This document shows positions 54,575 to 64,000 of a stretch of 64,000 bases of DNA, one piece after another (the stretch's first letter is position 1; every line of letters begins with the position of its first letter). The stretch comes from Thamnaconus septentrionalis (Eukaryota > Chordata > Actinopteri > Tetraodontiformes > Monacanthidae). The DNA lies in NCBI GenBank assembly GCA_009823395.1, contig CM020507.1, forward strand, positions 4,176,501 to 4,240,500. The letters are read 5' to 3'. Both the position numbers and the translations under genes were made by a program. The notes below the pieces were generated by a model. It did no database searches. It had not been told where the DNA came from and was given only the letters and a program-made list of their open reading frames with translations.

Positions 54575-55680
54575 ATGAAAAGGCTATTAGTTCAATGTAA
54601 TATATTTTACGTTCTCGTGATTTATTCCATCTCATACGAGCATGCTGATGCGTGTGGTGCCGAGGGGAACAGCAGCCCCGCTACCCTGATACTGTGCAGG
54701 GCTTGCGGACATGAGCTGGCATACGGGACGGACATTCACTTTTACCCGAGTCGGCTGGCGCTCCACAGCCGCAACGACACATGGGTCGGGGGCCGAAGGG
54801 TTAATATCCAGCTCTTCGAAAACCCACACGGACACCAATTCGAAGTAATCACATTTAGAAGGGCCGACTCGACCCTGCACTGGCCGGCAGATAATCGTTT
54901 CTCCTGGTTCCCGGGTTTTTCGTGGACGATGGCCACCTGTCCCCGGTGTAACACTCATTTAGGTGGGTACGGTGCAACAGTCGGCCAATGTCGCGGTAAA
55001 ACCTTATTTGAAGCACTTTATTCTAAATAAAAGTCACGCGTGTACGTGTGCGCCGTAATAGTCATGTTTTTAATTCTTGTGCCTAACGATAGTAGTCGTA
55101 GGACAGATAGTTACTGTACTATAGCTATGGAAGCATGTGCGTCAGCGATTGTGTGAACAGTCGAGCGGAAAAAAAGTGACTGTTTACGTTCAATCTCGAT
55201 TCCAAAATATATATTTTTAAAAAATGATTGTCATGTAACTGGAATTTAGTTTAGTGTGCTACCTCTAACACCGAAAAGAGAACGCCATTTTCTATAAACG
55301 GGACATGGAGCAGGGAGTCACGCCTATGTGGAAGTTTAACAAAGTAAATTTCACCTTTGTTGTCATGCCGTGTACATACATAGACTGTAATACTGAGTGA
55401 GAGTAGTGACCAGAGTTGTACTATTTCGTACTTAGAAGAATTCCACCGTTTGAACCGCATTTCTAAATTGTATTGGTCAACATAAAAGGCTCCCCTTCCT
55501 TGAAATGTTATTCTCATTTTTCCAGGATGGGCCTTCCAGCCCAATGACTGGCCTGATACCATCACAAAAAGCCACTTTGAAGAGTCGGAGCACACCTTCT
55601 TGGCGCTAATCATCCATCGTCTCTTAACAGAAGACTTTGCCTCTAGCCTACTAATGACTCCAAAATCCTTTGTGAGCTGA
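54575..55680 (+). CDS. Secreted single-domain CULT (cereblon-type ligand-binding) protein
   Basis: Two exons: 54575-54962 (ends CAT TTA G before donor GTGGGT) and 55526-55680 (acceptor TTTTTCCAG), phase 1 joining to a glycine codon; about 180 residues. The preferred ATG gives a cleavable signal peptide (MKRLLVQ... hydrophobic to about residue 25). The remainder is one CULT domain, the beta-tent fold through which cereblon binds thalidomide-type glutarimides. Zinc cysteines are C41/C44 (CRAC) and C122/C125 (CPRC). Cage tryptophans are W111 and W117 (SWFPGFSW) and W131 (HLGW); their spacing equals C391/C394 and W380/W386/W400 of human CRBN. There is no LON domain and no DDB1-binding region, so this is not cereblon itself. 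N-glycosylation sequons occur at N32 and N67. The third tryptophan is the second codon contributed by exon 2; reading through the donor would lose it. Secreted CULT proteins are a known animal family; the physiological ligand is, to my knowledge, not established. Confidence 0.9.
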
Positions 55681-55738
55681 TGGACTTTGTAAAATTTCCT
55701 CAGGTGCCCTTTGCATCTCCCCAACTCTATTGTTTTTA

Positions 55739-55744
55739 AATAAA
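55739..55744 (+). promoter_or_regulatory. CULT-gene polyadenylation signal (AATAAA)
   Basis: A canonical AATAAA 59 bases past the stop codon of the CULT-domain gene, implying a very short 3' UTR. It supports 55526-55680 as the terminal exon. Confidence 0.7.
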
Positions 55745-55786
55745 CATCTATGCACCCACTTGACAACACTTGTAAACATATTAGGT

Positions 55787-55956
55787 TTTATTATTATAAC
55801 AAAGCAACTTGTACACCTCGGTTTTTAAACAGCCACCCCAACCCCAGCAAAAAGGAAAGACTTAATCTATAGTCTAAGAGATAACAGCTTTGTTTTACCC
55901 ATGAAGCATTGGGGCCAAAATTTACAAGCTTTTTTTTTTCAATTTTGTTCTTTATT
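55787..55956 (-). promoter_or_regulatory. set: set 3' end: two candidate polyadenylation signals
   Basis: TTTATT on the plus strand (AATAAA on minus) occurs at 55951-55956 and again at 55787-55792. Use of the distal one would place the set 3' end within about 50 bases of the CULT-gene polyadenylation signal on the other strand. Between here and the set stop at 56,632 lies the long set 3' UTR (T- and A-rich, no coding signal). Confidence 0.5.
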
Positions 55957-56631
55957 AAAAATGTCATTTCAAATTTCATGGATATCTGTCAAACAATACA
56001 ATGAAAAAAAAAGTCCCATAGAAATGGTGTCAAAATAACCACTCTCCCCAGTAACCGACATACTCCTGCCCCTCCCCAGCTTACCCCACCCCCTCCCCCT
56101 AAACATTACAAGTCAAAGGAATGAGCTGGAACTCGTTAACCACATAGGGGGGAAAAACAGTTTATGCAAGGGATCAAAACCCACAAACTGGGTAAATGAA
56201 AATAAATGGGGAGGAAAATATTGAGGTAAACTAGCGCTGGGTAACTACACCATGGCTTTAGTCAATTTACCACATAACCTTTAACAGGAGGAACTGTGTG
56301 TGAACTGTCTTCAAATTCTACTCATGATGCAGTGCTGATTCTATTTTTTATACTTTTTTTATTAACATTTTTTGAGATGACTTCAGGGATGGTACTCACA
56401 ATACAGGGCAAAGTGTCATTAAGCTAAATGTGACAAAAGGAGACAAGAACATAGCACCAACAGGTGAAGCGGCCTCAGAGTGGAAAATGAAGCGCATGTT
56501 CTCTCTCTCTCTCTTTTTTTTTTTTTTTTTTAAGAAAATTAAAAAAAAAAAATTAAAATCTTTGCCCATGATTGTGAGTGGAAAAACCAAACAGGGAATA
56601 GAAGGTTGAGGGTCCGGGTAGATGTTATTTC

Positions 56632-59439
<2,808 letters not shown>

Positions 59440-61461
59440 GTTTTCCGAAGCTGGGATAACTTGCTGGAGCCTGACAAAGAAGCTGGCTGGTTTCCGTCTA
59501 GTTTCTCCCTGGACAGGAGACCGTTAATGCGGCGTAAAGTTCAGCGTGCACAAGCCAACAACGTGCTGCTTTGCACACAATGTAGCTGCCGACGCGCGAG
59601 GAAGTCACAGCAAGCGCCGCTCACGCGCTCCTTTCATTACGAACGCGCCTCGCCGAATGGTGAAGGAGACGAGCTCCGCCTCTCAAAATAGGTCTCCCTC
59701 GTCGACTCCAATTTGCCCTTTTACCGTCGTCTCCGCGCCCAAAATCGCAGCCGCCGTTAACTAAACGTCAAGATATTTCTATATTTACCCAAAATTCTTT
59801 TCCCAGCGTTCTGGGGCCAAATATTGCGTTTTTTCCCCATGTTACGCCAAACCTTCCGTCGGACCGACTCGCACTTGCGCACTTAAAAAAAAAAAACGAT
59901 GCTGAATATCACTTGAGCAGGAACCTCTTTTCTGTTGGTCACTGCTAATTAGCCCTCTTTAATTCCATTTTGTCCCGAATTGTGAGCAGCAGTTTTTTTT
60001 TTTTTTTTTAGAGGGCCATCCAGCTTTTGAATGGGATTAGTTCTTGAGTCGGAAGTGCACGGCACACACTTCTTGGCCGCGCATCAACACACACCTCTTG
60101 TAGATAATAGTGATGATAATACAAATAATAATAAAAAAAAAAATAGCTGTGCAGTTTCCCACATTCCCAAATGGGGTTAGCGTTGACGCTGGTAGACGTG
60201 TGATGAAGACGATCATGGCAAACTTGCAAAGCTGCGGCGAGAAATCACAGCGCTTTCAAGCGTGTCCCGCTTTCATGCAACTCTGTGATCGCTTTCAATC
60301 AGTCGCCCCTGACAACGAGGCGCTGCCGCCGCCAATCTCTATGATAATGTGCCGGCCGGCCGGGAGAGGAGGCGAGCTGTCCTGCGGGCACGATTGTGAC
60401 GAGTCCACGAAAGATTTGGGATTCTTCCCGAAAAACAACACACACAAAAAAAAACAACCACCTTGTTTTGACCAGTCTGAGCAGGGTATCAATGTCTGTC
60501 ACTGCAGGCTCATTCCAGAGCAGGTTAACCAAACTGCTGAGAGCTGGCGGGCTCGTCCCGTGTGTGCGTGTGTGTGTGTGTTCTGGTTGGTGACAGCACA
60601 GAAACATGTGGTCATGCAGCGGCCAATGCCGAGCCCAGAGCAGGTGATCAGTGCTGTCAGATGAGCAATAGCAGCAGCAGCAGCATAGAGGCAAAGAGGG
60701 AACTCTGCCATCCTCCTGCAGAGAAGGACTCCTCCTCCCATCCCACTCCATCCTCCTCCTCTTCCTAAAGAGGCAGCCAGAGGGAGGGAGAGAAGAGCAG
60801 GAGGAGGCGGAGGAGGAGGAGGAGGAGGAGAGTTACAGCGGAGGATGGGGATGCAGAGGGGAAAGGGACGTTGCGGTGGAGTCTGCAGGGAGGCAAAACA
60901 CAAACAGGAGGGGAGACGGTGTGGTTAGGTCCTCGCCTCAAGATGTAGGAGACGCATCATCAGCCACGGAGTGGATTTTTATTTTGCGTGAACGCCACAT
61001 AGCATCACACAACACCCGGGGAACTGGGGGTTTCAAGGAGAGTGAAGGTGGACAGCTGCAACTGGAGAAGTCATACACACGCGCGCGCGCACTCTACTTC
61101 CACACAGGATGACAAATTAGTCCTTCATCGGTGAGGAGCGGGAGCATCACCCCAGGTTGAGTGATTTGCAAAGTCATGCCGCCGTCGTCTGATTTGAGCG
61201 TGTTTCTTGTTTTTCTCACTCACTTTCTTCTCGGCCACTTGTTCTCGCTCATACATGGAGAGGAGATGCACGAGCAGCGCCGTCACTGGTGGCTTTTCTC
61301 CGTCTTTTGCCAGTTGTTGCTGTGATAAATGAGTGGCTGCAGTCAGTCAGTGTGCTGTTTACAAATGTGCTGCTCTTGTGTAGAGTGGGCAATGAAAAAG
61401 AAGCGCGGTGATTGATTAAATGGGCGCTTGGCGTCTGTCCCATTGTGATGTCGTTATCCAG
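59440..61461. promoter_or_regulatory. Region between set and the PKN-type gene; CpG-rich near set
   Basis: About 2 kb between the set start codon (minus) and the first recognised PKN exon (plus). The part next to set (to about 59,890) is CG-rich and is the likely set promoter. A second GC-rich part at about 60,750-61,140 with a GGA-rich tract and a donor-like CG followed by GTGAGG near 61,130 could be an untranslated first exon of the plus-strand gene. No PKN N-terminal coding sequence was found here. Confidence 0.35.
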
Positions 61462-63006
61462 GATCAGATGTTGTCCACAGCTCAGCAGATGCTGCAGGAC
61501 AGCCGCTCCAAGATTGAGCTGATACGGCTGCAAATTATCAAAGTCACTCAAGCTGGCGGCGGTGGTGGCGGCGAAGGAGGAGAAGGTGGAAGTATCAGCA
61601 GCGATGGCCATCAGGACAGCTTCACACACGGAGGTCAGAGTCCCTCTCATCACCTCTCAGAAGGTCATTGCATGTCAACACACTACGTCTCGTGTTTTCA
61701 CAAGTGTCGTGCTGGTGATTTTATCGGCCTCTTAGTTTTTCTCTTGTGCGTAACCTGGATAACGAATTATGTTTGATTATTCATCAAGTTGTAACCGCAG
61801 CCACTTTTTGTACATTTTCCACTGTTGTAGCGTTTGGCAAGGTGTAATTTTCTTAGTGTTTCACACAGTCACAGCTGCTCGATGCAGGGTAGGAAGCTGG
61901 TTCGTGATCAGAAAACCAGAAGTGAAAAACCATGTTTGAAAAAAGATATGCAACAGTCATCCCTTCCTGCCCCACCCTAACGTCAAACAGCCACATTACG
62001 ACTTCACCATGAAAATGGTAGGTATAGAAATAAGATTAAAAGGAGAAGCATCGTCATTTATCACATTAGATATATACCATTATTATATATTAGAATATAA
62101 ATATAATTCCAACAAATCAAGAGCTCCAAGAAACATTTTGTACCTACCTGATTTTAAACGGCCCCTAAAAAAACGCAACAAATTACTTCAAATAATTTTT
62201 CAGACAGAAAACATTAGCTTTGAAGACACTAAACAGAGAAAACCTGTTATAAACATCAGTTGTGAAATATCAGCACTAATTTAAAAAAAAAAAAAAAAAA
62301 AAAAAATCCTTTAATTTTTTTCCGGCTCTTCCTGCTGCCAACTGTCATCTCAGTAGGTGTTCTTTGTGCAATCCAGAAAGTGAAACCGGCGTGGCAGCTT
62401 GAATCAGAGACCGGCTGTGTGTGCTGCTGAAAAATGAACACGAGCAAAACGACTCCTGGCTCTGACAGTAAAAACAAAAACACAAAAAATAACTGAAACG
62501 TGAGATGAGGAATTCTAAACTGGGTTACTCGATTCACGTTTCCTCTGTGTGACCCCTGACTTCCTTTTTGCCTTTTATTGATTCCTGATGAAGTCGTGAT
62601 GTACCGGGAAGTCTTTCCTTCCTGTGCAGGCAGAGTAATGCACCACTGTTCTAACTGCTCCGGCTGGATGTGAAAGGACTCACGTGACTAAGACTCAGTG
62701 GCTGCTTGGCTTCTTCAGTAGTAATTATAGATCGCAAAGAAAGGCTCGTCTGATGCTTCTGACTAACACATCGCCGCCCTCTGACACCTCCTGGTTTTTT
62801 TTCATTTCTCCCTCCTAATGTGTGAACGGGGTTCCAGCCTCAGCACAAAGCTCTCACAGCAGCCTGCAAACAGAGGGTTAAATAAATAGCTGTTCTCTGG
62901 AGACTCAGATCTGTTTTATTGACTCTGGGACTTAAAAATAGTTCCCTGTGAAGATGTTTTGGTGTAACGCTGCAAAGGATTCTTTCATCCTGGAATGTTC
63001 TGCGCT

Positions 63007-63052
<46 letters not shown>

Positions 63053-64000
63053 TCGCAGACGTCTCTCATCTCGTCGCTCCAGCGGATGCCCGCGTGTCCG
63101 AGCTGCGGCACTACATGCAGAGGGAGGCGGATGCGTTGGCGCTGGCCAAGGATGTGGTGAAGCAGCTGGAGGGAATCTCGTCGCTGGACCAGAAGGCACT
63201 GGCTGAGGTGCTGCGGTGCTTCAATCAATTTCATTAAAAAGAAATAGCTGCAGCAGGGGTCGGGGGGCAGCGTTATCACGAGCACATTGAGGAAGCGGAA
63301 AATTGATGCTGGCTTTTGCTAGTGCACTCAAGTGTGTAAAGTTAAACTTAATTATCTTCACCAAGTTTGGAGCATAAACACTGCTGCTGGCATCCCTCCA
63401 CTCACTCACCAAGACCCATCAGTTCCATTGTACAATAACATAGATCACTCATTTTCCTGTCAAAAATATATATTTTTTTAAAACTGGGAGTTAATAATGT
63501 CTATAATTTAAAAACAAAAGAAAATCCATGACTAGACAGCTAATAAAATGAGACTGAGTGGCAGCACTATTTCAAGGCCAAAAGAAGCCCAGACTCAACT
63601 CCCCAGTCCCGTAGAATTTAATATTCTTCCTGTTAATTTCCCAGCACACATAAAATTGCCTGAGCTGTCTGGCCAAGTTTGCCTCATTTCCACAGTGTGG
63701 AGTCGCATTAGCTCAAATCTGTCTTGGACTCTTGTTAAGCTTTCATTTTATGGCACATTTGTGTTAAGAGAAATGGGGATAAAGTGTCGAATAAGAGCTA
63801 GTTTGCAGTGGAAGTGATGATTTACGCTGTGCCTCAGGAACTGGATTATCAGAGATGAATCTTTGCATTGCTGAAGGATGACAAATAGCTAAAAGATCTG
63901 TTTTATGCTATTGAAAGCACAAAGAATGTGAACCTTTGCGAGGAACAGACACAACAACAAAAAAACCTCTTTCTGCCCGCCAGGCTCAGCTGCGGGTGCG
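61462..64000 (+). CDS. pkn3: Protein kinase N family gene, probably pkn3 (HR1 repeats), 3' end off the right edge
   Basis: Rho-effector serine/threonine kinase family; only part of the N-terminal HR1 (Rho-binding antiparallel coiled-coil) region is visible. Exons on the plus strand: 61462-61633 (acceptor TTATCCAG, ends phase 1), 63059-63207 (ends GAG before GTGCTG, phase 0) and 63984 to the window edge. The first encodes LSTAQQMLQDSRSKIELIRL, close to the second HR1 repeat of PKN1/2 (TAQQ.LQDS..KI..IR), then a glycine-rich linker. The second encodes VSELRHYMQREADALALAKD and LDQKALAE, the third HR1 repeat. The last opens AQLRVR, continuing the PKN pattern ALAE-AQ. Assignment to pkn3 rests on its position beside set (SET and PKN3 are neighbours in human) and its divergence from PKN1/2. 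The kinase and C2 domains lie to the right; the first HR1 repeat is not visible to the left. Confidence 0.75.
63007..63048. repeat. CT microsatellite forming a splice polypyrimidine tract
   Basis: A pure TC run of about 21 units ending 10 bases before the CAG acceptor of the PKN exon at 63,059. It therefore serves as that exon's polypyrimidine tract. Confidence 0.9.

Noticed and set aside
54963..55030. Continuation of CULT exon 1 to a stop at 55,030
   Set aside because: It replaces the conserved HLGW-type end with unrelated residues, while a consensus donor at 54,963 and an acceptor at 55,525 restore the CULT sequence.
60110..60664. 184-codon plus-strand frame upstream of the PKN exons
   Set aside because: Examined as a possible PKN N-terminus, but it has no HR1 pattern and spans low-complexity tracts.
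63208..63237. PKN frame continuing past 63,207 to a stop
   Set aside because: The GAG|GTGCTG donor and the downstream exon at 63,984 beginning AQ reproduce the PKN pattern, so the extra residues are intronic.

Overview
The window is nuclear DNA of a ray-finned (teleost) fish. The evidence is multi-exon genes with GT/AG introns, orthologues of vertebrate proteins, abundant di- and trinucleotide microsatellites, and short Tc1/mariner-like and other inverted-repeat elements typical of fish introns. I see no bacterial, viral or CRISPR content. Exons were placed by reading splice sites and checking that codon phase carries across every junction.

Layout from left to right. (1) About 1-37.5 kb, minus strand: ralgds, a Ral guanine nucleotide exchange factor. 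Seven shared exons lie at 1.0-5.4 kb and the 3' half of the gene is off the left edge. Four candidate alternative first coding exons lie upstream at 14.7, 18.3, 29.1 and 36.7 kb. The 14.7 and 18.3 kb exons are two copies produced by a nearly identical 3.6-kb tandem duplication (14,633-18,239 and 18,240-21,834). The rest is intron with microsatellites and transposon remnants. (2) 38.0-40.9 kb, plus strand: ptges2, complete in seven exons. (3) 42.3-47.2 kb, minus: gle1, complete in 14 exons. (4) 47.9-53.6 kb, minus: odf2, complete in 17 exons. (5) 54.6-55.7 kb, plus: a two-exon gene for a small secreted protein made of a single CULT (cereblon thalidomide-binding) domain with all signature residues. 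(6) 56.6-59.4 kb, minus: set, complete in eight exons. (7) 61.5-64.0 kb, plus: the first visible exons of a protein kinase N gene (probably pkn3), running off the right edge.

In human, PTGES2, GLE1, ODF2, SET, PKN3 and RALGDS all map to 9q34 (recalled knowledge), so this is a conserved neighbourhood. The genes are not one pathway: they cover Ral signalling, a thioredoxin-fold membrane protein, mRNA export, centriole or sperm-tail structure, histone chaperoning/PP2A inhibition and Rho-effector kinase signalling. Several gene pairs are arranged head-to-head (ralgds/ptges2, odf2/CULT, set/pkn) or tail-to-tail (ptges2/gle1, CULT/set) with short spacers.

The most notable items are the secreted CULT-domain gene, whose second exon supplies the third cage tryptophan; the tandem duplication that copies a ralgds promoter and first exon; a CAG repeat touching a ralgds splice donor; and the absence of visible N-terminal HR1 exons for the PKN gene.
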